Origin: Macrocystis pyrifera
Lineage: Eukaryota > Sar > Phaeophyceae > Laminariales > Laminariaceae
DNA length: 64,000 nucleotides
NCBI GenBank assembly: GCA_031763025.1
Contig: JASSKH010000025.1
Span: 620,001 to 684,000 of the forward strand
Reading direction: 5' to 3'
The translations under genes and the position numbers were made by a program. The notes beneath the pieces were generated by a model. That model did no database searches. It was given only the letters and a program-made list of their open reading frames with translations, and was not told where the DNA came from. Shown piece by piece: positions 23,431 through 36,775 of the stretch. How positions within the stretch are numbered: the first letter of the stretch is position 1; each line of letters starts with the position of its first letter.

Positions 23431-23904
23431 ACATGATGAAGAAAGCGCAGCAGCAGCAGCTAGAAGAAGCGAGGGGCGCGGAATAGGGAATTCGGTAGGA
23501 AAGTCTCGGAAGAAGCAGTTTTCAAAAACCAAGCAGGCGCCCCCTCTGATATATATGCTTTGGGGTAGCAGATGATGATGCTACACTCTTTGTGAGGGAT
23601 TATGGCTGAGGGAAGGAGTAGGTGTTGTGTTGTGCTTTACATGGTGTGTGGAAGAAGGAAGAGCAATAGTACATGATACAACAGTAGGACTACTGCTGTA
23701 GTTTCTACCTACAGCAACAGTAGATCTTGATGCAGCAATAGATTCTGCATGTTTTCCGAAGTATGCATACTACTAGCTCTTGGTACTCAGTAGTTTATAT
23801 TGGTATCTACTAATGTTATTTTTAGTAGATCTCTGTACGTTTCACGAGGGATACATAGGTCATGAGGAAAGAAGTATCCCAATCAACCATCTTCTCTCTG
23901 TCTG

Positions 23905-24190
23905 ATAACGTTCAGACACGGCGATTCGGATCCAATTCAGAGGCAATTCGGACACCGTCCGGAGGCAATTCGGATACGAGTCACGGGCCATTGGAGAGCA
24001 TTCTGACAAAATTCAGAGGTCATTCGGACACCGTCTCGAGGCCATTCGGACAACATTCAAAAGCCGTTCGGGTGCATTTCAGAAGTTCGGACACCGGAGG
24101 CCGTTCGGACATCATTCGGAAAAAAAGATGCTGTAGATTCCATTCGGAGACCGTTCAGACAAGATTTAGAGGGTATACGGACAAAATGCA
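23905..24190. repeat. Minisatellite based on ATTCGGACACCGT
   Basis: Short (~20-25 bp) degenerate units such as GGAGGCAATTCGGACACCGT repeat about twelve times. Confidence 0.8.
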
Positions 24191-24394
24191 GAGATCCAGA
24201 GGCACTAAACAACTACAGCAGGGGTGCGGCGGCTTTGTTTCGTTGATCGATCATGTTGATCCTGGCCTGCGCACCACCTAGCTACGAGTATCTCCAAAGC
24301 AGCGGACAGTCGTTGATGGTATGATACCAACGTGCTAAAACAGTAGTTTTGCTGGAAGATATATATCATATCGTACCAAAAGTTTAACCGATCG

Positions 24395-24471
24395 AACGTA
24401 CCACAGCAGTCTAGATCCTGATCTGCCCCTTATGAGCTGATGGGCAATGGGCAGGATCTGTGCGGTATAGA
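24395..24471. repeat. GATC-rich dispersed repeat, fragment
   Basis: TCTAGATCCTGATCTG followed by GCAGGATCTGTGCGG and TATAGACCCAAC matches the inner part of the family copy at 30.9 kb. The SINE at 24472 follows directly, so it probably inserted into this copy. Confidence 0.55.
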
Positions 24472-24934
24472 CCCAACGTCTCCGGTTGGTTGGTAGGTGG
24501 TCCGCGTGCCTACCAAGGTCATTTTCGTGGGTTCAAGACTTGTTCAAGTCTCACCGAGGGCATACTCGTAAGGACTTTTTCTTGCATAAAAAATAGATAC
24601 CTGGTATCATATAAGCGGAAAGCACGAGAGTTATTACGGGGATCCATAGTTAATGGGACCAAATTTGGATAGGAAAAATAGTTAAATATATAGGTTTTAA
24701 GGTATACCATAGGTCCTATTAACTATGGACCCCCGTAATAGCAACATTCGATGAAAATCGCCGAGCAGTGGGAGTGCTGAACCCTATGCGCTATAAAAAT
24801 GAAGGCAGGTACCGGGGGGGAGAAGGGACGACACCTGTGACCACTTCTTCTCCAGACGAATATCGCTGAGGGTAAATCCTCCTACGAGTTAAGCTGGAAA
24901 GTAAGAGTGATTATTTGTAAAAAAAAAAAAAAAA
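24472..24934 (+). mobile_element. tRNA-derived SINE, copy 1 (carries a nested TIR element)
   Basis: The head shows a tRNA-like A box (TTGGTTGGTAGGTGG) and B box (GGGTTCAAG...), then a body with TTTTTCTTGCATAAAAAA, CATTCGATGAAAATCG, AGCAGTGGGAGTGCTGAACC and GAGAAGGGACGACACCTGTG, ending in a 16-A tail. It matches the 51.24-kb copy along its length except for a short duplication beside the B box and the element inserted at 24634-24738. Confidence 0.88.
24634..24738 (-). mobile_element. TA-flanked TIR element, copy 5 (inside a SINE)
   Basis: TTACGG...CCGTAA with TA on both sides, core in minus orientation. It interrupts the SINE between AAAGCACGAGAG and GCAACATTCGATG, where the other two SINEs are continuous. 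It therefore moved after the SINE did. Confidence 0.92.
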
Positions 24935-24967
24935 CAAAAAACAGGAAAAGGCCCTATCTGTCGGGCA

Positions 24968-24969
<2 letters not shown>

Positions 24970-25035
<66 letters not shown>
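24970..25035. repeat. (CTG)22 microsatellite
   Basis: Uninterrupted CTG triplets shortly downstream of the SINE tail. They are not part of a recognised gene. Confidence 0.95.
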
Positions 25036-25036
<1 letters not shown>

Positions 25037-25244
25037 ACCTACACGTGGAAGGGCAATCATTCTCCGAGCGGTTGCTGTTGTTTTGGTGGGAGTTGCTGCT
25101 AGGGGTGCTGTCGCATGTGGCACTGGAAAACTTGTGGAAACCTGCATATATATATAGTTGAAATTGTTTGGGTACACGTACGTAGTTAAAGTCCAGCATA
25201 GGTTTGGGGGGGGTTGCTGTTTGGCTACAAATTTTGCAAGCCTC

Positions 25245-25475
25245 GGACAGACCGTGATCTACAGATAGATCATCTAGATCATCTAGCTCCACAACTGCCG
25301 GTGTGAGAGAGGTTGTGCAGGATCTATCTGCGTAGTATAGATTCAACCCATGAGGAAAAAATGCTCTAAATGGATTATACAGAACAAACGGGTCCCACCC
25401 GGAAAAATGAGGTGGATCATACAAAATCGGGAATCGATCTGCCTTGAAAGGATCTATAGATCATCTAGATCATGA
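25245..25475. repeat. GATC-rich dispersed repeat, copy 2
   Basis: TGATCTACAGATAGATCATC, AACTGCCGGTGTGAG, GCAGGATCTATCTGCGTAG, TCAACCCATGAGG and CCCACCCGG occur in the same order as in the 30.9-kb copy. A second GATCTATAGATCATCTAGAT block closes it. Confidence 0.65.
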
Positions 25476-25741
25476 ACTGTCTACGAGAATCGATGGTCTC
25501 TCCGAGATGCGAAAAGTTGGGGCAGTTCATCCGATTGCAGTATTCGGTAGCATGGTAAAGGGCGAAAGACAATCACCACCGATATATACAGCTGCATGAC
25601 CGGGTGATGATGCGTTTGGCGAAATTAATCATGACTATTTTTATAAGAATCATGGCATGATCGCCAATAAGCACGACTAAAAAATGTTATTGCTGTGATT
25701 ATCATAAAATAACCATGGCCGCAAATCAATAATCAGATTAA

Positions 25742-25955
25742 AAAAATCATGCTTTCCTACCTACCTACAGGGTAGGTATTAATAGTGTCTTGAATGTCTT
25801 GCATACATAGTCGTATTTTTTTCCCCAGCTGCTGGAGAGTCTATCGTTTCTAAAACCATGCTTTCCTACCTACAGTAACTTGTTAGGTAGTGTCTTGAAT
25901 GTCTTGCGTAGTCGTATTTTTTTCCCCAGCTAGCTACTGGAGAGTCTATCGCTTA
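25742..25955. repeat. Tandem duplication of about 105 bp
   Basis: CATGCTTTCCTACCTAC ... TAGTGTCTTGAATGTCTTGC ... GTCGTATTTTTTTCCCCAGC ... GGAGAGTCTATCG occurs twice in succession, with a few percent divergence and small indels. Confidence 0.9.
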
Positions 25956-26309
25956 CCTGGTGCACTCTTAGGAAAATAGATACTTTAGTCTTTGATCAAG
26001 TGATACACGAATTTCGTAGACGCGGAGTGGGATTCCTCGCCAAACATACCGAGCAGAATCACAAGACTTCTCAGGCAGCGGCGTGTGGCACGTGTGAGTT
26101 CACCGTCGCGAGTGCGTGGCCGTGACTTTCTTGAGCTGGGATTTATTGGCCGAAGTAAATTGCTAATAACCCGAGGTCCAGTAAATCACGCTGAAAAAAG
26201 AGCAGACAGATGGAAAAGGGGTCTAGAATGGGAACTTCATGTGGACCGTCAACTATTTATTTTATGGCAGCTGTAGGGCAACTCTCGTGCGGTCGTGCGT
26301 GTACTCGTA

Positions 26310-26640
26310 CTGCACACACCGCTCCTGATGCGGAGCAATCACACGAAACGCTTCATTCACTACTCCCGACTCCTAATGCGGGGCAATAACACGATAAGCT
26401 TCATCCCTACTCCTAACGCGGAGCAATCACACGAAACGCTTCATTCACTACCCACTACGTACTGGTGCGGAGCAATCACACGAAACGTTTCACTTCTCCT
26501 GATGCGGAGGAAAAATTCACACGAAACACGACACGCTTCACTGCTCCTGGTATTACGGAATATTGGTACGGATCAATCACACGAGACGCTTCCTTCACTG
26601 CTCCTGGTGCGGAGGAATCACACGAAACGCTTCATCTAGC
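26310..26640. repeat. Minisatellite based on GCGGAGCAATCACACGAAACG
   Basis: About eight units of 35-45 bp contain CTCCTGATGCGGAGCAATCA and CACGAAACGCTTCA. An open frame spanning it (26295-26639) simply reads the repeat. Confidence 0.85.
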
Positions 26641-26849
26641 TAACGTAACGAACACCTTCATCGAAAAAAAATCACTCCGCGTTCGAATGTATAGTAAGTA
26701 GGGAAGAGATTCGCTCGCAGTTTTTTTTCGGTTGGACAAAACAGCGGTTCTTAGGAAGAGACATCAGATTTTGACTCTTCGGAATAAATATTCAAAAGGG
26801 TTTTTTTTTTTTTCACACCTCAAAAAGATAATCGAATCCAAAATCGTGA

Positions 26850-27035
26850 CCTAGATATCTCGGGGCAGATAGACGCATTTCTGATCTGTACCATGGTATG
26901 GTCTAGCTCATGTTGCCAGGATGGAAGCCGTGTCCTCTGCATGACCTAACACATGTCTCCTGGGTTGGATTTGTACGGTACACCATATCGGCAGGTTAGG
27001 ATCTATATGATCTACAGGTAGATCAATCTGTAGAT
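26850..27035. repeat. GATC-rich dispersed repeat, copy 3 (inverted)
   Basis: The minus strand reads GATCTACAGATTGATC, AACCTGCCGATATGG and CAAATCCAACCCAGGAG, the order seen in the copy at 21.8 kb. Confidence 0.6.
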
Positions 27036-28519
27036 GAATTGTTCAGCGTGCCGAAACAAATCAACCGAACAACCAACATCACCATCCAACAAAAAAATCA
27101 CACAAAATATCGTACGTGGGGGGGAAAGTACCCGGGACGTTTTTTTGTCCCGACTGGACGAAACTGCAAAACAAACTTTTGGCGAGAGACGTAAGATTGG
27201 TTGGTCGAACAAGCTTTCTAATGAAATTTTGTCATGCGAACAAACTTGTACCGTAGCAATCGAGACACAACTGCGGGCATATTTTTATATTTTGTTCCCG
27301 TTTCTGATTGATCAAGACAAAATTTCAGAGGAGAGAAGGCTGATTGGTCCAAAACAATCTATATCTCACACGAAGAAATTCCAACTAAATAAAATCAGAA
27401 GAAAACCTTCGACTAACAAAAGTGACCAATCAAATTGTTGTGCTCCCTATAACCCACTTTTCCCAATCACCCCATCTCTCTGCTCCCTACACCCACACAG
27501 CAATAGTAGGTAATTCACATTCCAAAGGGCTGAATCAAGCCAAACCTGACCCAAACCAGACCATGCCAAACCGAACCACACCAAACCTAAACCAAACCAT
27601 GCCAGACCAACCACGACACACAAGGGACAGCACCGAGGGGGGAAAAAAAGAGCAAAACCAAGGGAAGAGAGAAACAAAACTACAGTACGCAGTAGCAGTA
27701 GAGCCGCGTCACACTTCCTTTACTCCCCCTCCGTCCCATTCCCAGCCAATTCTCACAGCCCACAATGGTGGGTGCCATCAACCATCGACACTTTTACACT
27801 CCGAAGATGCTTCCATTTCTCGCTCGAAAAAAAAAAAAAAAAAAACACCACCGCAAAAAAACCTCCGAAATCTCCGCCTATGGGTAAAAAGAAAGCAAAG
27901 CCAAGAAACGGTGTTCCAATACAATCGGCATGCTTTCGATTGAAACCGAGCTGTATACTGTAAACCAGTGTAACACGGGTGGTGAGATAACACACCTCCT
28001 CGGATAAATCTCGAAGCTAGATGTTTTTCTCAACAAACGGGGAAAATGTGCTCAACGCCAAGCGATGCGTCTACGGAAAAATCTCGGAAACATCTTTCCA
28101 AGCCCGTTATTTTCGTTCTGCCTGCCCCCAAGGCATGGTTTGGAGAAAATCGGCTCGCTGTTTTCGTCCCAGCGGAGTGTGCTTTTCCCAGCGTGCTCAC
28201 AAACGGTACCTCACTCTGGCCGGAAATAAAAACAAGAGGCTCCGACATCGAGGGCAGGTGGCTTACCGGCTATCCTATAAAAAGGTTTGACCACACTCTG
28301 TATACGAGACGAATAGACAAAACCTTGACCCTACCCCTAAGCCAATCAGACCCAACCAACCATTGGTTAGGTTTTTCCCTTTGTTTCGTACACAGCGGTG
28401 TGCCCCAACCATGTTATCGAATATACAGCAATACGAAGACCTATCGGTCCTTACGTGTCTGTGGTAAGTGGTTGGTGGTAAATTTTACTGGCGACATCCG
28501 CGCCTAGATAAACTACAGT

Positions 28520-29045
28520 AGCGCCAACCAACACGGTGATCAAATCAGCATATGCCAGATCAACGACGGACAGTCGCAGCAGGTGGCCAACCGAATCATC
28601 GGGCCTCCTCTTCTTCCTACGCATCAACGTCTCCGGCCACCTAGCATCAGGGAAACATCAACCACCACGCTGGCCAAAATCCAATCGACACCCTTGATTG
28701 ACACTGAACTGTGCCCCACACACCCTTCTCGGGAGAAGAAACTTCGATGGCTCCATGTAGGACTGGCATCGAACTGTCACGCCCCCACGCAAAGACTGGA
28801 CTCCGACGTCTTCGTGTAAGATGAACCGCTAACAGAAACACGGCGATCAAATAGGCGTTTTTGATCGGCATCCAACGGCCATAATCTCCCTTCATATGAG
28901 GAGATTCAGGTCATATCCTCCGTCTATAGGGTAACGCTATCCGAAACACGGTGCTCAAATCAATCCGACATCCTTCCTGTATTACACTAGAACCGAACTG
29001 AGTCACGCCCTCGCTCAAAGAAGAGACCCCTACCTCTACAGGCGT
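28520..29045. repeat. Degenerate tandem repeat next to the Hel2-like 3' end
   Basis: Three to four ~130-bp units carry CACGGTGATCAAATCA-like, GACATCC/GACACCC, GAACTG and CACGCCC...CAAAGA words. The last unit ends about 180 bp before the stop codon of the Hel2-like gene. Confidence 0.6.
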
Positions 29046-29221
29046 AACGGGGTGCCGCAAACCAAATAAGGTAAATAAAAAAATCTGAATGCTTGATGGA
29101 GGTAGTAAACACCGGTCCGAGTAACAACATGGGACAACCAAGCGACCTACCGGAGCCTCCCCCAACCCCTCCCCCTCCCCCCTCCCCCTCCTCCCGCACC
29201 TTGTGGGCAGTCACCAAAACC

Positions 29222-32200
29222 TTACCGGAACCCAAACGCCATCCCCTTCAACGCATCCTTCTCCGCCTTCTGCTTGTTCTTTTTCTTGGCACCTTTACCT
29301 CCTCCCCCGCCCCCACCCCCACCCCCACTCTCCGCAGAGCCTCCCAAACCGCCCCCACCATTCCGAGCAGCAAACCCCGACCCCACCCCCGGTCTTGAAG
29401 CACCCCCCCCCCCCCCCCCCCCCACCCTCCTCCTCCTCCTCCTCCTCCCCCACCGTTCCAATCGACCTTTCCCATGCCAGGCATCGCCGCCGCCGGCATC
29501 GGCAGTCCGGGAAAGTCGTTTGCCGTCGGTGGCCGCTGCTGCTGCTGCGGCTGCTGCTGCTGCTGCGCTCGCGGGCGGGCCGGTGTGATCGAAAAATCGT
29601 CCGAACGACCCCTACCCCCACCCCCGCCACCCAACCCTAACCCCATCGAAGCGGCATTCGCAGACGACGAGGAGCTAGCCCCGCCGCCCCCCCCCGGGAG
29701 TCCCGGAAAATCTTCACGGCTGATCTTTGCTGCCCTCTTGTTTCCGCTGGAGGAGGTCACCGCCGCCGCCGCTCCCGCGCCGTCAGAACGTCCTTTAAAG
29801 CCTGACCCTCCATGGTTAGCCCATGATGCCCCCGCCGATTCGATGCCGCCACCCCACTCATCGTCCTCCTCGTCTCGTCGCCGAAGCGGGACTCCAGGAG
29901 GGGGAGATTCCGATCTATCCTCGGGGTTTGCACACTGCAGGCGGCTCGAGCCTGGTCCATACCCACCACCACCACCACCACCACCACCACCACCACCACC
30001 GCTGCGGGCAGAGGGGCGTACGATAGAAATACCCGTGCCGGCGGTCTTTCCACCGCTCTTGCTGCTCATCGCCTTCATCCAAGTCGCCGCGCTTCCAGGG
30101 CCCTTCTTACCCGACCCAGACGCCGACCCGCCGGTACCACTACCGCTACCATTGACGGCGCTCTTCTTCTTCTTCTGCTGTTTGCCGCCGCTGCCGTTGC
30201 TGCTAGCCCCGGGCCCGCCTCCTATCCCAGGCCAGCTCTCCTCGGGTGGAGGGAGGGGGCGGCGGCGGCGGCGGCGGTAGCGACGGTGGCTCGGTTGCTG
30301 CTCGTGCGGTTGCCAGAGGTGTTGCCGGGGTAGCGGCGGCGGGAGGGGGCTTCTTTTTCTTGGCGCTCTTAGCAGTTGCTGCGGTGGAGGCTTTGGCCTT
30401 CACCGATCGGCTGGCGGCGAGGAGCACGAGCATCTCCTTCCGCTTATCTTCGTCGGGAAGGGTTGCGACCAGGCCTTCGAACAGCTCCCTGATTCGAAAG
30501 GGGGCGGGGGCAGCAGAGGGTGAGACGGTCGTTAATAGACACAAAAGGTGTGGGGGGGGGGGGGGGGGGGGGGGGTACTACGAAAGCGGCACACTAGTAA
30601 TAGTAACCACCGCTACTCGAGGGTCGGGTCAAACCTCGTGGGTCGGGTCGGGTCAGGTCTAACCCGACCCCGACCCGACCCGAAGCGTGAGAATTCTAAG
30701 ACCCCATCCATGAGAGGTGGAAGACTTCCTGGCGCGACTCGCGGGTCGGTCGGGTTATGACTCGTTAACAGTCCTGACAAATATAGAATCAACACAACCT
30801 TACCAGCCCAACCCAACCCAATCCATAGCCAAATCAACTAACCAACCAACCACTTCAAATCCAACCATACAACCCATACAACACCACAAACTAACCACAC
30901 TTCGGACAGAGCATCTACAGATCTATCATGTACAGGTCAGATAGGTCATGTACAGATTGTGTACAGATCAGATAGATCATGATCTATCTACGGTAGATAA
31001 CCTAGTTCCTCGCCTGCCGTTGGGAGTGTTTGTGCAGGATCTGCGTAGTGCAGGTCCAACCCCCCCGGAAACAAGCGCTAGATCATGCAGATTTCACAGC
31101 TCAACTCCCACCCGGCCACATATCATACGTACGAACAAAGAAGTCGGAGTGTACTGTATCTGCCTTCAAAATGTCTCCCATAATCAAGTGTGAATGATCT
31201 ATCTCATCTGTCGGAACTGTGAATCTAATCCAACGAACAACCCAACCAACCCAATCCAACCCAGCCCACCCGAAACGATCCTTAGGCAGCAGCTCCTCCA
31301 TGGTCTTCAAGTACTCCCCGGGCATCAGCAGGCCCGCGCGGTAGCTAGCCGAAATCTCTCTCACATCCGAAAATCCATCCTCGCCAAGCAACTCCCTCAA
31401 CTCCGCCACCACCGAGGGCGCACCACCCCCTCCCCCGCCGCCCCCGCCATTTCCACCACCCCCCCTACCCCCTCCTCCGCCGCCGCCATCGTCGGGGGAA
31501 ACCCCAAGGTTTTGTCTCGCAAGCGACTGCGTCAGGGTTTCCGCCTGAGATAGGCCATCGCTGCCTGCACCGGGCGGCGGTGCCCTCATTCCGGGTGCGA
31601 GAGGAAACTGTTCGACTGCTGTGGCTGTGGCTGCTGCTGCTGCTGCTGCTGCTGCCGCCGCCGCCGCTTCTGCTGCTGCTGATGTCGCTGCGGCCGTTGC
31701 TGCTGCCATTCCCCGAGATGGGGACATCGATCGGGGAAAGAGAGAGCGGGCAACAACTTCAGAACCATCCCCCCCCCCCCCACCACCACCACCCCCGCCA
31801 CCGGCAACGGCAGCCTTCTGCTTCTTCTTGGCCGCCTTCTTGTCCACTTTAAGCTTCATGTTACCGATGCTCGGGACGCTCTTCTGCCCTCCCCCCTTCC
31901 CTTTGCCCTTCTTCCCCCCCCCCCCTCCCGCACCAGCCTGCTGAGGGGGCATAGGATAATCAAAGCACCAGTCCCCATCCCCCATTCCCGACATAGCAAT
32001 CTCCTGCGCACGCGAAGGGTACGCCTCTACCGCCGTCCTAAAGTTGGAAAACCCGCCGCCCCCTCCCCCGCCTCCCTAGCCCCCCCCCCGCTGCCGCGAG
32101 CCGGTTGCAGGGAAGGGAAGTCCTCGGCTTTAGGCTTAACGTTTGCTAGGTTTGCCCAGCCAGTGGCTTGTCTCTTCGAACCACCAGAGAGGGAGGGAAA

Positions 32201-35200
32201 GTCGTCGGCGGGGAGGGGCGCCGGGACCGGGGTTGGCAGGCCTACCATCCCCGCGTTTCTGGCGGCTTGGCGCACGGCCTCGCGCCTTGCTGCCAGGACT
32301 TCGGGAGGCTCGGCTTCTTCTCCAGCCCCTCGCTCGTAGGTCCATTCGTGCACCTGGACATTCGTCGACAAGTATACGTGCCTATTATATAATGGTGTTG
32401 GCGCTGCACCAGCAGCATACGCCCATGAAAAAGAAACAACCCAGGGGTACACGGGGGGAAAATATTTTTTGAGACCCCGCCCCTTTTTTTTCCCTTTTTT
32501 TTTCGAGTCTCAGAGACGGGGGGGTGCACAAAAATCAAGTAAAAAAATTAAGACGTGAAAAGAAACGTTTCATTTCACTTTCCGTCAAAAAACCCCAACC
32601 CGCTGGGTTGTTTTCAACTCCGACATTGTGGCGAGTGTCGCTTAACTTTTTTCTCTTTTTCTTTTTTTCTTTTTAATTTTGGTGCACATACCCCCGAGTA
32701 TCCTACTGCTGTAATAAAAACATAATAGCCCCTTCTGAGGGGACGCGCAACCCTTAAACCACAATTATTACGGGGGGACCATAGCAAATAGGACCAAATA
32801 TTGTTAGTAAAAATAGGTAAATATATAGGTTTTTGTGTGTACCGTAGGTCTATCTACTATGGTCCCCCGTAATAATACTACAGAGGGACAAGAAAAATGG
32901 ATAGAGAAATGGGAGATGGTCAAAAGGGGGGTATACGCTGTGCTTGCTTGGCACCCCACCCTCAAGAAATGGTGCTCAAAGGCAAGTTCTACTCTGAATC
33001 TTATATAGTAGGCCATGCTCAACGTTAAACAAGGATGGTTCGTATTGCGGGGGTCCATAGTTAATAGGACCTATGGTTTACATAAAACCCTATATACTTA
33101 CCTATTTTTACAGACAATATTTGGTCCTATTTACTATGGGCCCCCCGTAATAGGCGTTTCTTGTTGGCGGGGGCATTCAACACCAACTCGTCCCAAAATA
33201 TAACGAAAGTTTGTTTACTGATATGCAATCAAAACGGTCCCAATGTTTCGGGATAGCGCGGATAGCTCTTTTTCAATAGCTCTTTTTCACTACACAGCAG
33301 TGCATTAACCTGTGCAGAAGCATGCGTCTCAGCTTAATCAATGCCAACTAGCTTGTCCACAGAATGAGACTGCCTTCCAACGGCGTTTAAGAGACGTTGG
33401 GTGTTATTGAGAGACGTTGGATGTTATTGAGAGACGTTAGGTGTTATTCAGAGACGTTGGATGTTATCGATAGACGTTGCATGTTATCGATAACCTTTGG
33501 GTGCTACACAAAAGCAGTTAACCGGCCCAAAAAACACGATGAAATGTAATAAATACGTTCAAGCATTCTCTCATTTTGTCTTCGTAGCTTCATTCGTGCA
33601 CCTGGGCATTCTTCGACACGTTGGGTGTTGGTGTTTACTACCAGGTATTGGTGGAGGCGTCGGATGTCATTAATAGCCGTTGGATCCTACACATAAATAT
33701 ATGCGTTGGGTCGTATTTATATAACAGGTACGTTTCGCTTGGCTCCGTTTACCCCATTCACCATCACTACTGCAGACTTAATCCCACTTTAATATCAGGT
33801 GGTTTGTCCGCAAAATGTGGTTGCAGCTCTATTACTGCAACTGTAGTTGTACGGGAAACATATCAGTAGCAATAGCAACAGCAACAGCAACAGCAGTCAG
33901 GTGTGTAGACATACGGCGGGACATATCGTTTCTGGTTCCTTCGTGGCATCTGATTGCTCTATGATACAGCAGTCGTAAGAGCAACACACTAGAGGGATAA
34001 GCCCACCTCTTCCTCTCCCTGCTTGTCCTCCTCCTTTCGAACAAAGCTTTTTTAGGTACCGCACTGCTCTTTGATCCTCTTGGGCTTTTGGTTTTCGTTT
34101 TTTCTCCCTTATCCCATTTCTTACATTCGCCCTTCTATTCTCTCTACTTCCTTCGAGTATTATCAATAGTATTCATATTAATAGTCGTGACAGATCCGGG
34201 GCGACAAAGCGAAGCAAACCAGCAATAGGCTACTCTCCCCCCTCCCCACCACGGTCCCTGCCTTGCGTTTTTATCGCGACAATACTTCGGCCGTTTCTTC
34301 CCTCGTCGACTCGCATCGAATGTCTACTTTTGCACAAACCGGAATCCTGCAATAGTTCCAAGTAATTTGTCTTCAAAACGGGAGTGCAGGCTTAAGCCCC
34401 CCTCAAGGCCTTAACGAACACGTGATGGGATAACTTTTTTACCTCTTCATCTTTTTTCTCTTCCTCCTCCTTATCCTCGTCGCCGGTTCCGTCCCAGTTC
34501 GACCGCTTCACCTTAAAGTTCACCTGGAAACGCCAAAAAACGAAAATGCGAAGCACAGAACACAACCGCCGAAATAATGTTTGTACCAGTTATGTATCGA
34601 ATGTATGTGTACGTAAACGTTTTCCTGTGTTCATTACTTTAGTTAAGCAAGTGTTTGTACCACCAACTATAGTTGTGCTTGATCAAGGAATTGATATGGA
34701 CTGCGCTACACACAGATATTGACTACTACTATTCATACTACTACATATAGACTATTCATACTACCACATATAGATTACTACTACTACTACTACTACTACT
34801 ATCACTACTACAGCAGTACTACCACTACTGCTAATACTACTACTGTAGTAGGCCAGGCCAGGCCAGGCAAGGCAAGGCAAGGCAAGGCAACACTAACTTA
34901 TAATTATTGCCCCAATATCAAGCAACCGTGACAACGCACGAGAAACAAACGATGCACAACATCACTACATGACTGTCAAACACAAGCATCATGAACATTG
35001 GACCCCTCTGGACGAAACCGTGCACGTACAACTGCATAAAGACCACTTCGATTGAAAAAATCAACACACAAAGGGTCCTTACATACAGCACTCATACGGC
35101 GATGATCGCTGACTACAGCAGTAGCAGCCGTCGTGGCTTTCAAGCGCGGCAAGACAACAGAGAGAGGCTGCATTTGGTGTCAGAGGAAGGAGGAGACTGA

Positions 35201-36580
35201 CCTGAATCTTCCGATGGGCGAGCCTGCTCCCGTGTCTCTCCATCATGTGGTGTTGGAAATCGATCTCATTCGCGAAAACCACGAACTTTTCGTGCAGGCA
35301 TGATTCCTGCGCAACGAAAAAAACAATTAGTGGACAACAAGAACGCGAAGCGGTTTTCGTTCAATCGTTTTTTTTCTGAGCAACGAAGCATCAACAACAA
35401 CAACAACAACCAGAAGAGTTCACCCCTTGTGATTCATAGAAGTCCAGTATGATTGCAGTCCAATACGGTTGAACTCTACTATGGTTTAAGCCCACTATGG
35501 TTGAAGCTCACTATGGTTGAAGCCCGCTATATTTTTTTTTCACTTTTACTTCCCAGCCCACTCGTAGGAGGTTTTACCCTCGACGATCTTCTGGACAAGC
35601 CGTGGTCACAGGTGTCGTCCCTTCTCCCCCCCGGTACGTGCCTTTATCTTTTGTCGCGCATAGGGTTCAGCATTCCCACTGCTCGTCGATTTTCATCGAA
35701 TGTAGCCAACTCACGCTTTCGCGCTTTCCGCTTATCAATTTTTTTATGCAAGAAAAAGTCCCTATGAGCATGCACCCGGTGGGACTTGAACCCACGAAAT
35801 TGATCTTAACAGGCACGCGGACCACCTACCAAGCCACCGGGGACGCCGGCTATGGTTGAAGCTCATGCCTACCAATCTGGGCGTGAATGAAAATACCGCT
35901 CGGTATTGATACTAGTGTGCAAACGGTCTTTGTATTTCCGGCCAGAGTGATACTAAGGGCTGATTGTCTCTGATTGGCCTACGCTTAGGGTTAGCTATGC
36001 TCGTACCAACAAACTACTGTACCTAGAATTTGAGCGCTTTGCCTCAATAACGGGTCATCAGTCTAAAGGGTCATAAGTGTTAGCACAAGTATAACGTCTG
36101 GTTGGCCCTTTCGAACAGCACCCACCCTTTAGGAACCAAACGTGTTGAAATCAATGCGTACGGGATGCATGTTTGAGCAGTGAAACACGCAATCTTCGTT
36201 ACGGCGACGGACGTGGCGGGATCGTTACCTCTTCGCACAAGTAGTGGTCGGCCCGAAAGTGCCGTTCTAAGTCGGTGTAGTCCCTGTAGTACTGCAGCGA
36301 CAGAAGCGAACAAACAACAAATCAGACAACAGTAGTAGAGTGGCGCAGGGTATTAGTACAGGAGTATCAATACTAATGTTATTACGGGGGTCCATAGTTA
36401 ATAGGACCTATGGTATACATAAAAACCTATATATTTACCAATTTTTACTAACAATATTTGGTCCTATTTACTATGGTCCCCCGTAAATAGTAGTAGTAGC
36501 GGTAGCAGTAGTAGTAACAGCAGCAGTAGTAATAATAGTATTAATAGTAATAGCAGCAGTAGTGGTAGTAGTAATAGAAT

Positions 36581-36669
<89 letters not shown>

Positions 36670-36670
36670 A

Positions 36671-36714
<44 letters not shown>

Positions 36715-36715
36715 A

Positions 36716-36775
<60 letters not shown>

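Larger units (their letters stand above)
17718..29221. other. Repeat-filled interval between convergent genes; no gene recognised
   Basis: This 11.5-kb interval lies between the 3' ends of the actin-related gene (+) and the ZNF598/Hel2-like gene (-). It contains consecutive degenerate minisatellites, G/C homopolymers, one SINE, and copies of the GATC-rich and G/C-tract families. Open frames of up to 173 codons occur (for example 27034-27513 and 28046-28507, both +), but they show no recognisable domain, and splice context could not be established. Confidence 0.7.

Noticed and set aside
28046..28507. Plus-strand open frame of 153 codons
   Set aside because: No recognised domain, and it overlaps other open frames on both strands; not enough to call a gene.
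29474..30280. Pro-rich plus-strand open frame of 268 codons
   Set aside because: Antisense of Hel2-like exon 11, which is supported by DFPGL motifs and splice phase.
35772..35850. A tRNA gene (minus strand)
   Set aside because: The tRNA-like A/B-box region is the head of a SINE: the same ~320 bp including body and A-tail recurs at 24.5 and 51.2 kb.
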